A stretch of 40,937 bases of DNA from Streptomyces misionensis. Its GTDB lineage: Bacteria > Actinomycetota > Actinomycetes > Streptomycetales > Streptomycetaceae. The position numbers were made by a program, and so were the translations under genes. Positions 25,830 to 32,986 of the stretch are shown here, one piece after another. Positions within the stretch are counted from its first letter, which is position 1. Each line of letters begins with the position of its first letter. Under the pieces are notes generated by a model. The model was not told the DNA's origin. It did not search any database and saw nothing but the letters and a program-made list of their open reading frames with translations. The DNA lies in the NCBI RefSeq assembly GCF_007896895.1, contig NZ_VOGW01000008.1:18842-59778 (forward strand). The letters are read 5' to 3'.

Positions 25830-26129
25830 TCAAGCTTCCTGGATGGCCTGGGTCAGGTGGTCCACGAGATGGGCGATGGTCGGCTCGTTGAAGAGCACGC
25901 TGACGTTGATCGACAGATCCAGGAGCTGTTCCAGGCTCTGGCGGATCTCGGTCAGGCGCAGCGAGGTGAGCCCGAGATCGAAGTAGCTGACGTCGAGAGG
26001 GAGGTCCTCGGACTCGTCCATGAGGAGAACAGCCTTGAATTTCTCCAGGACGATTGTCTCGATTTCCTCGCTCAGTTCACTGCGCGGCAGCTCGCGCAAC
26101 CGCTGGTTGATGCTGTCGACGGGTGACAT
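25830..26129 (-). CDS. Free-standing acyl carrier protein before the PKS
   Basis: A 99-aa ACP with the phosphopantetheine site FDLGLTSL (Ser56), an acidic helix 1 region and the ending PTIAHLVDHLTQAI. It differs clearly from the FAS-like ACP at 34026. I chose the ATG at 26127-26129; an ATG three codons upstream (26136-26138) is an alternative, and neither has a strong ribosome site. The PKS ATG lies 11 bp after its stop. Position and partner genes suggest it is the loading carrier charged by the ligase at 18506-20107. The phased operator lies only 24 bp before the start, so the transcript leader would be very short or absent. Confidence 0.88.
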   Translation of the reverse strand: MSPVDSINQRLRELPRSELSEEIETIVLEKFKAVLLMDESEDLPLDVSYFDLGLTSLRLTEIRQSLEQLLDLSINVSVLFNEPTIAHLVDHLTQAIQEA

Positions 26130-26152
26130 GCGCCTCATGCAATCAGCGCCGG

Positions 26153-26169
26153 CTGACACCCCACTGACA
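26153..26169 (-). promoter_or_regulatory. SARP-like operator for the ACP-PKS operon
   Basis: CTGACA (26153) and CTGACA (26164), two perfect copies at 11-bp spacing, oriented as TGTCAG towards the minus-strand ACP gene and 24 bp from its start. Confidence 0.75.
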
Positions 26170-26192
26170 GCGCGCGGGGGGCCGGTTGGCTG

Positions 26193-26220
26193 GATCAGTC
26201 GGGTGTCAGCGCCGGGTCAG
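26193..26220 (+). promoter_or_regulatory. SARP-like operator for the plus-strand azoxy operon
   Basis: GATCAG (26193), TGTCAG (26204) and GGTCAG (26215) at exact 11-bp spacing, inverted relative to the array serving the minus-strand operon 24 bp away. It ends 62 bp before the ALDH-family start. TGTCAC at 26228 is out of phase and may belong to the core promoter. Confidence 0.75.
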
Positions 26221-26281
26221 ATTCCGCTGTCACGCTCGCATTGCTTCAAGAAATCCACACGCCATATCCGAAAGGCTGAAG

Positions 26282-27913
26282 ATGCTTCGCGAAGCCGCGC
26301 AGGAGGAGAGTGCTGAGGCACCTTCCGGATTGAAGAGTTACGACCTCTACATCGCGGGCAAGGACGTCGCCGGGGACGGCTGGGTTTACACCGTCAGCGG
26401 GCGTTCGCTGCTGGAAGACGTGTTCACCAGCGTGAGCCTGAAGCGTGCCCTCGAACAGGACCCGGAGTCCGAGGCGGCCCAGCACCCCTACGTCGTCGGG
26501 CGTTGCGCGATCGCGGACGACGCCGCCATCGACCTGGCCACCCAGGCCGCCGCCGCGGCCGCCCCCGACTGGGCGGCGGTGCCGATGGAGCGGCGCATGC
26601 GGCTCGGCACCCGGTTCCGCGAGGAACTGATCAAGCACGAGGACGAGTTCCTGGAGATGCTCGTCGCCGAGTCGCACCCGGTCAAGCTCGCCCGCTGGGA
26701 GCTGAGCTGCCTGCTCCAGATCTACGCTCCGGGCTCCCTGCGCTGGTACGCCAAGCAGATGCGGGTGGAGAAGGAGTACAACGGCCGCCGGCTGATCCTG
26801 CACCGCCAGCCGGACGGTGTGGTCGCCTTCAACCCGCCGCAGAACGCCCCGCTGCCGAGCGCCGCGCTGTGCGTGCTGGCGCTGATGGCGGGCAACGCCG
26901 TGGTCGTGCGCGCCCCGCGCAGCATCGCGCTGTCCACCATGTGGCTGCTGCGGGACATCGTCGCCCCGCTGCTGGAGGAGATGGACGCCCCGGCCGGCGT
27001 CCTCAACGCGGTCTGCTCCAACCCGAAGCAGACCATGGACCGCTGGATCGCGGACCCGCTGATCAACGACATCTTCTACATCGGCGGCAGCCAGGAGGGC
27101 CTGCGCTTCGAGCAGAGCTGCGTGGCGCACGGCAAGAAGCCGATCCTCGAACTGGCCGGCAACGACGGCATCGTTGTCTGGAAGGACGCCGACGTGAAGT
27201 GGGCGGCCGAGGCCATCACGGAGGCGTTCTACGGCTCCGGGCAGATCTGCATGGTGCCCAACTACGTGCTGGTGCACCCCGATGTCGCCGAGCGGCTGAT
27301 CGCCGAGGTGAAGGAGCAGGTCAAGGGGATCAAGCCGGGCCTGCCCGAGGAGGAGGACGTGCTGCTGTCGCCGGTGCGGCGCAGCGAGCGGTTCTTCCGG
27401 CTGCTGCGCCAGGCCCTGGACAACGGTGCCGAGCTGGTCACCGGCGGCAATCGCACCGAGGTGGACGGCACGGTCTCGGAGACCGGGGTGTTCCTCCAGC
27501 CGACGGTGGTGCGGGTGGACGGCCTGGACCGGGCACGGACGTACGACGTGGTCCGCGAGGAGACCTTCTTCCCGCTGATCCCGATCGTGGTCGCCGAGAA
27601 GGACAACGACGACGCACTGCTCGAATCGTTCCTCCAGTTCGTCAACAGCAACGACTACGGGCTGCGCAACTCCCTGTGGTCCCGCTCCGACCACGTGGTC
27701 GAGACCTTCGTGCGCCGCACGGTCAACGGCGGGCTGCTGAAGGTCAACGACTCGCACATCGGCTTCCTGCCCTACCTGCCGAGCCACGGCGGCACCGGCC
27801 GCACCGGCGGCGCGTTCGGCGAGGCCAACTACCCGATGCTCAAGACCTCCCACGTCCAGGGCGTCAGCATCGCCCGCGACGTGAGCCCGTACGACGCGGT
27901 CTTCGGCGCCTGA
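26282..27913 (+). CDS. Aldehyde dehydrogenase-superfamily protein, likely acyl-thioester reductase
   Basis: A 543-aa ALDH-superfamily enzyme. The catalytic Cys323 lies in GSGQICM and the general-base Glu290 in LELAGND; PDGVVAFNPPQNAPLPS marks the cofactor domain. It is longer than the usual about 480 aa, with about 60 extra N-terminal residues. The ATG follows AAAGG at 8 nt; a longer frame upstream crosses the operator and is rejected. It is the first gene of the operon and is followed by the N-hydroxylase-like gene and the aminotransferase. Because an amine needs an aldehyde, I infer NAD(P)H-dependent reduction of an acyl-ACP or acyl-CoA to aldehyde. Oxidation of an aldehyde to an acid is the alternative. 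Confidence 0.85.
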   Translation: MLREAAQEESAEAPSGLKSYDLYIAGKDVAGDGWVYTVSGRSLLEDVFTSVSLKRALEQDPESEAAQHPYVVGRCAIADDAAIDLATQAAAAAAPDWAAVPMERRMRLGTRFREELIKHEDEFLEMLVAESHPVKLARWELSCLLQIYAPGSLRWYAKQMRVEKEYNGRRLILHRQPDGVVAFNPPQNAPLPSAALCVLALMAGNAVVVRAPRSIALSTMWLLRDIVAPLLEEMDAPAGVLNAVCSNPKQTMDRWIADPLINDIFYIGGSQEGLRFEQSCVAHGKKPILELAGNDGIVVWKDADVKWAAEAITEAFYGSGQICMVPNYVLVHPDVAERLIAEVKEQVKGIKPGLPEEEDVLLSPVRRSERFFRLLRQALDNGAELVTGGNRTEVDGTVSETGVFLQPTVVRVDGLDRARTYDVVREETFFPLIPIVVAEKDNDDALLESFLQFVNSNDYGLRNSLWSRSDHVVETFVRRTVNGGLLKVNDSHIGFLPYLPSHGGTGRTGGAFGEANYPMLKTSHVQGVSIARDVSPYDAVFGA

Positions 27914-27940
27914 CCCCACCCAGTCCTCGGAGGTTTCCCC

Positions 27941-29083
27941 GTGCGTTCCCTCGATGTCGCCCGGACCGTGTGCGAGCGGTTCCACCCCGGACTGCTCAAG
28001 GAACTGGAGCAAATCCCCTACGACGAGCGCGAGAAGGCCGGCAGCCCGGTGATCGACCTGTTCCGCATCCACGGCGGGGTGGGTCTGCTGATACCCGAGG
28101 CCTACGGCGGCCACGGTGCGGCCCCGCTGGAGGCGCTGCGCGTGCAGCTGGCCCTCGGCGCCCTGTCGCCCTCGCTGGTCGCGGCCGTCTCCATGCACCA
28201 CTTCACCGCCGCCATGCTGTACTCGCTCGCGGTCAAGTCGGGCCGGCTCACCCCCGCGCAGACCAAGCTGCTGCACCAGATCGTGCCCGACCAGCAGGTG
28301 CTGGCCTCCGGCTGGTCGGAGGGCCGTACCGCGCAGAACATCCTCAAGCCGGCCGTCACCGCGCGCCCGGTCGAGGGCGGCTTCCTGCTGTCCGGCTCCA
28401 AGAAGCCGTGCAGCCTGTCCCGTTCGATGAGCCTGCTGACCGCGTCCACCGCGATCCACGGCGACGACGGCGGCGAGCCCGAGCTGGCGCTGGCCCTGGT
28501 CCCGGCGAACGCGCCGGGTCTGAGCGTGCACGAGTTCTGGGGCAACGACCTGCTGGCCGGCGCCGAGAGCGAAGAGGTCCGCCTGGAGGACGTGTTCGTG
28601 CCGAGCGAGATGGTGGTGCGGGCCGGCGCGGACGACCCCACGCGCCTGGACGACCTCCAGTCCGCCGGGTTCGTCTGGTTCGAGATGCTGATCTCCGCCG
28701 GGTACGCGGGCGCCGCCGCCGCGCTGGTCGAGCAGGTGCTGGAGCGCAAGCGGGGCGGAGCGGCGGAACGGGCCGCGCTGGCCGTGGACATGGAGGCGGC
28801 CCTCGCCCTCCTGGAGGGCGTGGCCCGCGGCACCGGACCCGAGCCGGGCGACGAGGAGTCGGTGGCGCGGGTGCTGGTCGCCCGGTACGCCGTGCAGAAC
28901 GCGCTGCCGGACATCGTGGGCCGGGCGCTGGAGCTGCTGGGCGGACTGGAGTTCATCACGAACTCCGCGCCCGCGCAGGCCGCCGCGGCGACGCGGGCGC
29001 TGGCCTTCCACCCGCCGTCCCGGATCGCCGCGTCCGAGCCGCTGCTGACGTACTTCGACGGGGGGCCGCTGGTCCTCGCCTGA
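27941..29083 (+). CDS. Acyl-CoA-dehydrogenase-fold flavin monooxygenase, likely alkylamine N-hydroxylase (VlmH-like)
   Basis: A 380-aa protein of the acyl-CoA dehydrogenase/DszC-like flavin fold: N-terminal helices with GGVGLLIPEAYGGHGAAPLEALR, a central beta domain (GGFLLSGSKKPCSLSRSM), and C-terminal helices with VARVLVARYAVQNALP. The GTG start follows CGGAGG. Isobutylamine N-hydroxylase VlmH is of this family and works with a separate flavin reductase; a matching reductase is encoded at 31461-32009. I infer conversion of the alkylamine to N-alkylhydroxylamine using FADH2/FMNH2 and O2. Ordinary acyl-CoA desaturation is the alternative, but a catalytic Glu of that group is not evident. Confidence 0.78.
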   Translation: MRSLDVARTVCERFHPGLLKELEQIPYDEREKAGSPVIDLFRIHGGVGLLIPEAYGGHGAAPLEALRVQLALGALSPSLVAAVSMHHFTAAMLYSLAVKSGRLTPAQTKLLHQIVPDQQVLASGWSEGRTAQNILKPAVTARPVEGGFLLSGSKKPCSLSRSMSLLTASTAIHGDDGGEPELALALVPANAPGLSVHEFWGNDLLAGAESEEVRLEDVFVPSEMVVRAGADDPTRLDDLQSAGFVWFEMLISAGYAGAAAALVEQVLERKRGGAAERAALAVDMEAALALLEGVARGTGPEPGDEESVARVLVARYAVQNALPDIVGRALELLGGLEFITNSAPAQAAAATRALAFHPPSRIAASEPLLTYFDGGPLVLA

Positions 29084-29128
29084 GCGGCGTCCGGTCCCGG
29101 CCCCGAACCCCGATCTTTGGAGAGACAC

Positions 29129-30424
29129 GTGACCGTCATCCAGGACTCCCCGACGGCGACCGCCGTCGACGACGAGGCGGAGATCCTCAACCTGTACCGG
29201 GCCCACCTCAGCAAGGGTCGGGCCACCCTCGCCGAGCTGTTCGGCAGCCACATGGAGGTGGCGTCCGAGGGCGCCTGGCTCACCACCAGCGACGGCGAGC
29301 GGTTCCTGAACGCGGGCGGCTACGGCGTGTTCATCATGGGCGCGCGCCACCCGATCGTCATGGAGGAGGTGGAGCGCCAGCTGCGCACCCACCCCACCGC
29401 GACCCGCATCCTGCTGGAGCCGACCGTGGCCCGCGCCGCCGAGGCGCTGGTCTCCGTGCTGCCGGCCGGACTCGACCGGGTGCACTTCGCGCTCTCCGGC
29501 GCCGAGGCGGTGGAGACCGGCCTGAAGCTGGCCCGCGCCGGCGGCTTCAAGCGCACCATCTCGATGCGCGGCGGCTACCACGGCAAGACGCTGGGCGCCC
29601 TGTCGGCCACCGCCAAGGACGTCTACCAGGCGCCGTTCCGCCCGCTCGTGCCCGACTTCCAGCACCTGCCGTTCGGCGACGCCGACGCCCTGGAGGCCGA
29701 GCTGAAGGCCCACCCGGGCGAGGTCTGCGTGATCCTGGAGCCGGTCCAGGGCGAGGGCGGGGTCGTCATCCCACCGAAGGGCTACCTCAAGCGGGTCGAG
29801 GAACTGGTCCGCGAGTACGAGGGCTTCCTCATCCTGGACGAGGTGCAGTCCGGGTTCGGGCGGCTCGGCGAGTGGTGGGGCGCCGACATCGAGGGCGTCG
29901 TACCGGACGTGCTGCTGGCCGGCAAGGCGCTCGGCGGCGGCGTGATGCCGGTGTCCGCGGCCGTCGCCACCCGCAAGGCGTTCCGCCCCTTCGACAAGGA
30001 CCCCTACGTCCACACCGCCACCTTCTCCGGGCAGCCGGTGCTGATGGCCGCGGTGCAGGGCGCGGTGCGGGCCGTCAAGGAGGAGCGCCTGGTCACCAAG
30101 GCCATGGACCTCGGCGCCCGGCTGCTGCCGCGGATCGCGGAGGTGGCCCACCGCAACATCCCCGAGCTGGTGGTGGACGTCCGCGGGCAGGGACTGCTCA
30201 TCGGCGTGGAGCTGGTCGAGGCGGGCCTCGCCGGCGAGCTGCTGATCGAGCTGTTCAACCACGGCGTGGTCGCCAACCACTCCATGAACGGCAGTTCGGT
30301 GGTGCGGTTCACCCCGCCCGCCGTGCTGAACGACACCGACGTCGACTTCCTCGTCAACTCCTTCGACCTGGCCACCCGTGACCTGATCAAGGGCGCGGCC
30401 ACAATGCCGGAAGGCGGTAACTGA
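29129..30424 (+). CDS. Class III PLP aminotransferase
   Basis: A 431-aa ornithine/acetylornithine-type (subgroup III) aminotransferase. Features: LSGAEAVETGLKLAR, GGYHGKTLGALS, LEPVQGEGGV, LDEVQSGFGR (Asp that pairs with the pyridine N) and LLAGKALGGGVMP with Lys266 as the PLP Schiff-base residue. The GTG at 29129-29131 is preferred because TTGGAGAG just upstream is its ribosome site; reading the TTG itself as start would consume that site. Role in context: amination of a fatty aldehyde to a primary alkylamine. This replaces the amino-acid decarboxylase that makes isobutylamine in the valanimycin pathway. Confidence 0.92.
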   Translation: MTVIQDSPTATAVDDEAEILNLYRAHLSKGRATLAELFGSHMEVASEGAWLTTSDGERFLNAGGYGVFIMGARHPIVMEEVERQLRTHPTATRILLEPTVARAAEALVSVLPAGLDRVHFALSGAEAVETGLKLARAGGFKRTISMRGGYHGKTLGALSATAKDVYQAPFRPLVPDFQHLPFGDADALEAELKAHPGEVCVILEPVQGEGGVVIPPKGYLKRVEELVREYEGFLILDEVQSGFGRLGEWWGADIEGVVPDVLLAGKALGGGVMPVSAAVATRKAFRPFDKDPYVHTATFSGQPVLMAAVQGAVRAVKEERLVTKAMDLGARLLPRIAEVAHRNIPELVVDVRGQGLLIGVELVEAGLAGELLIELFNHGVVANHSMNGSSVVRFTPPAVLNDTDVDFLVNSFDLATRDLIKGAATMPEGGN

Positions 30425-30426
30425 TC

Positions 30427-30909
30427 GTGCGGCACGTCGAACTCGAAGCCCACATACCCGCGGAGCAGGCCGAGGAGGTCCTGCACGCCGTACGGCGCTG
30501 GGAGAAGTACCCGGACCTGGCGCCGCACGTGAACGCCACCACCGTGCACGCCTCCTACCCCGACCCCAAGGCCTCCTCCAGCTGGGAACTGCACTTCCGC
30601 AGCGGACTGCTGCGCTGGACCGAGGACGACACGGTGCTGCCGGAGGCGGGCGAGATCCGCTTCGAGCAGTCCGACGGCGACTTCGACTCCTTCACCGGTG
30701 TCTGGTCGGTCCGGCAGAACGGCGCGGACGTCACCGTCCGCTTCGACGCCGACTTCGACTTCGGCATCCCGAGCCTGGAGGGCATCCTCGACCCGATCGC
30801 CGAGCGGGTCATCAAGGAGACGGTCGCCTGGGCCCTGACCGGCCTGTACCCGGCCGTGCGCGTCCAGGGCGGCATCGAACTGAACACGCCGGCGACGGTC
30901 GGCGCGTAA
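30427..30909 (+). CDS. SRPBCC (START-like) small-molecule-binding protein
   Basis: A 160-aa protein of the SRPBCC/polyketide cyclase-like group: MRHVELEAHIPAEQAEEVLHAVRR then WEKYPDLAPHVNATTVH, a run of beta strands (GEIRFEQSDGDFDSFTGVWSV) and a long C-terminal helix (IAERVIKETVAWALTGLYP). The GTG start lies 2 bp after the aminotransferase stop. Proteins of this fold hold hydrophobic ligands in a cavity. It lies directly before the membrane protein and diiron enzyme of the azoxy core, so it may carry or shield the lipophilic hydroxylamine or hydrazine intermediate. No catalytic residues can be assigned. Confidence 0.8.
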   Translation: MRHVELEAHIPAEQAEEVLHAVRRWEKYPDLAPHVNATTVHASYPDPKASSSWELHFRSGLLRWTEDDTVLPEAGEIRFEQSDGDFDSFTGVWSVRQNGADVTVRFDADFDFGIPSLEGILDPIAERVIKETVAWALTGLYPAVRVQGGIELNTPATVGA

Positions 30910-30930
30910 CGCCGGCCGAAGGAGCTGACC

Positions 30931-31464
30931 ATGGACCAGGCGAACCCCTTCGAGACCCCACGCACCTACTCGCTGCACCGCGCCGAGTACCTGGTGGGCC
31001 TCGCCGTCACCACGGGCATGATCGTCTACCACTTCGGCGACATCCGCTGGCTGCCGGCGCTCGGACTGTTCCTCTACATCGACCTGATCGGCTACATCCC
31101 CGGCGCCATCGCCTTCCGCAAGAGCGGCGGACGGCCGATCCACAAGGCGTACTACGTCCTGTACAACGTCATGCACAGCCTCATCACGCAGGGCGTCGTG
31201 GCCGCGCTGTGGTGCTGGCTGGTCAAGCCGGAGTGGGCGCTGCTGGTGCTGCCGTTCCACCTCTTCGGCGACCGCGGCCTGTTCGGCAACTTCATGAAGT
31301 CCTTCGCGCTGCCCTTCGAACCGGTGCGCCAGGCGGGCTATCTGCGCCTCCTGGACGACCTGGGCCTGCCCCACCCCAAGCCGGTCGGGCACGAGGCGGA
31401 CCCCGCGCCGGTCGGCCACATCCCCGCGCGTCCCGTCGTACGCGAGACGGAGGCCGCACGATGA
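30931..31464 (+). CDS. Four-helix membrane protein, likely hydrazine-forming (VlmO-like)
   Basis: A 177-aa integral membrane protein with four predicted helices: about 20-36 (YLVGLAVTTGMIVYHFG), 39-62, 72-95 and 100-120, then a Pro-rich cytoplasmic tail. Polar residues sit in or at the membrane: YHFGD, LYIDLIGYIP, NVMHSLITQ and FHLFGDRGLFGN, a His/Asp set that could be a metal or acid/base site. VlmO of the valanimycin cluster is a small membrane protein, and as I recall work on that pathway assigns a membrane enzyme to N-N bond formation from the O-seryl hydroxylamine. The start follows AAGGAG; the stop overlaps the next start as ATGA. Confidence 0.75.
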   Translation: MDQANPFETPRTYSLHRAEYLVGLAVTTGMIVYHFGDIRWLPALGLFLYIDLIGYIPGAIAFRKSGGRPIHKAYYVLYNVMHSLITQGVVAALWCWLVKPEWALLVLPFHLFGDRGLFGNFMKSFALPFEPVRQAGYLRLLDDLGLPHPKPVGHEADPAPVGHIPARPVVRETEAAR

Positions 31465-32009
31465 CCACCGCCGCGACCCCGGTGCGCCGGGCGGTGCGTC
31501 AGGACCCGGCCGAGCGCCGGCGCGCCCTGTACCACCTGGCCTCCCCGGTGTCCGTGCTGACCACGGGCCCCGAGGAACGGATGCACGGCACCACCGCGAG
31601 CACCGTCACCCTGGTGTCGCGCTCGCCCCTGCTGGTCGGGGTGGTGCTGCGGGCGGGCTCGTCCTTCGCCCGGCTCGCCGCCCGTGAGGGCCGGTTCGCG
31701 ATCAATGTGCTCGGCGGTGAACAGGCCGACGTGGCACGGCGGTTCGCGGACAGCTCCCGGCCCGACGGCAGCGCGGCCTTCGCGGGCCTGGCCTGGACCA
31801 CCGACCGGTACGCCCAGGCCCCGCTGATCGCGGGCGCGCTCGCCCACTACGTCTGCCGGTTCCACTCCGCGCACGCCGCGGGCGACAGCGAGCTGCTGCT
31901 CGGCCATGTCGTCCGGGCCACCGCGGACGAGGGCCTGCCGCTGTTCAGCTACACCGGCGGGCTGTACGCCGGTTCCCTGCGTCCGGCGAAGGAGACCGCC
32001 GCATCATGA
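31461..32009 (+). CDS. NAD(P)H:flavin reductase (VlmR-like)
   Basis: A 182-aa flavin reductase-like FMN-binding split-barrel protein: RRALYHLASPVSVLTTG at the start, HGTTASTVTLVSRSPLLVGVVL, FAINVLGGEQADVARRFAD, and LLLGHVVRATADEGLPLFSYTGGLY. This is the small component of two-component flavin monooxygenases, delivering reduced flavin by diffusion. VlmR is the equivalent partner of the isobutylamine N-hydroxylase VlmH. Here the presumed partner is the protein at 27941-29083. Both ends overlap neighbours by ATGA, so it is produced together with the membrane protein and the diiron enzyme. Confidence 0.9.
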   Translation: MTTAATPVRRAVRQDPAERRRALYHLASPVSVLTTGPEERMHGTTASTVTLVSRSPLLVGVVLRAGSSFARLAAREGRFAINVLGGEQADVARRFADSSRPDGSAAFAGLAWTTDRYAQAPLIAGALAHYVCRFHSAHAAGDSELLLGHVVRATADEGLPLFSYTGGLYAGSLRPAKETAAS

Positions 32010-32986
32010 CCGCACCCGTTGCCCCCGAGGCGGACTGGGAGAAGGCACCCGGTCTGCTGGACGGCGCGAAGGAGCTCACCCTCGGCCCCGAGGAGTGCGA
32101 CCTCGCCTACTGGTTCACCTCCGTCGCCCAGGGCACCCTGCGCGACCGGGGTGCCACCGGCCACCACGTGAACGCCCTCACCCCCGACTTCCTGAAGGCC
32201 CCCGGCCCGCTGCGCGACGCGCTGATCCTGGAGTTCGGCTTCCGGGCCCTCTCCGAGGAACTGGCCACCCGGCTGCTCGGCCACTACGTGACCATCGCGC
32301 CCGGCATCCCCGAGATGGAGTTCTACGCCACCCAGCTGATCGACGAGGCGCGGCACGCCCGCGTCTTCCGCCAGCACCTGGTGGACCTCGGCATCCCGCA
32401 GAGCGCCCTGCTGCGGGAGATCGAGGAGATGTCCCAGGACTACCGCAAGCGCGTCCTGGACCCGGTGGTGGACTTCACCCTGGACATCGTCCGCGACAAG
32501 GCCGACTTCGCCGGCGGCGTCGGCGTGTTCGCCATCATCATCGAGGGCGTCCTCGCCCCCGCCGCCGAGCTGAGCGAGCGCAAGTGGACCCCGCTGTCCC
32601 CGGCGACCGGCGAGATCTCCCGGGGCACCGCCATCGACGAGATCCGCCACCTCACCGTCGCCAGCACCATCCTGCGCGACCACGTGATCCGGCACCCGGA
32701 GTACACCCCGCGGCTGCTGGAGATCCTGCGCTCGGGCGTGAAGCTGTGGGACGAGATCCCGGACCGGGAGTTCGTCATCCACCGCGAGGAGCTGTTCCAG
32801 GAAGGCATGTTCGCGCACGCCGACCTGATCGGCGACTACGAGGTGTGGCCCGGTGTCCGGCTCCTCGACACCACCGCCGAGCAGCGCTACGACATGGCCG
32901 AGCGGTGGACCGACGAGATGGCCGAGGTCCGCATGAAGTACATGGGCCTGCCCGTCGAGGTCCTCTCCTCGGAGGCCGGCGCATGA
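32006..32986 (+). CDS. Ferritin-like non-heme diiron oxygenase, likely azoxy-forming (VlmB-like)
   Basis: A 326-aa helical protein with a complete diiron ligand set: a Glu at 84/85 (LSEELATRLL), E114xxH117 (DEARHARVF), E180 (IIIEGVLAP) and E212xxH215 (DEIRHLTV). This E..ExxH..E..ExxH pattern is that of ferritin-like oxygenases such as AurF-type N-oxygenases. In the valanimycin pathway VlmB is a diiron protein that, as I recall, oxidises the hydrazine to the azoxy group. It is embedded by ATGA overlaps between the flavin reductase and KASIII genes. Electrons may come from the ferredoxin at 39148. Fatty-acid desaturase-type activity is a less likely alternative. Confidence 0.85.
   Translation: MTAPVAPEADWEKAPGLLDGAKELTLGPEECDLAYWFTSVAQGTLRDRGATGHHVNALTPDFLKAPGPLRDALILEFGFRALSEELATRLLGHYVTIAPGIPEMEFYATQLIDEARHARVFRQHLVDLGIPQSALLREIEEMSQDYRKRVLDPVVDFTLDIVRDKADFAGGVGVFAIIIEGVLAPAAELSERKWTPLSPATGEISRGTAIDEIRHLTVASTILRDHVIRHPEYTPRLLEILRSGVKLWDEIPDREFVIHREELFQEGMFAHADLIGDYEVWPGVRLLDTTAEQRYDMAERWTDEMAEVRMKYMGLPVEVLSSEAGA

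Noticed and set aside
26282..27913. LuxC-type fatty acyl reductase
   Set aside because: The motifs GSGQICM and LELAGND are those of canonical aldehyde dehydrogenases, so I kept only the superfamily call; the reducing role is inference.
26246..30280. 1344-codon open frame on the minus strand opposite the ALDH/aminotransferase genes
   Set aside because: It crosses four well-supported plus-strand genes and has low-complexity His/Gln/Arg/Val-rich translation without family features.
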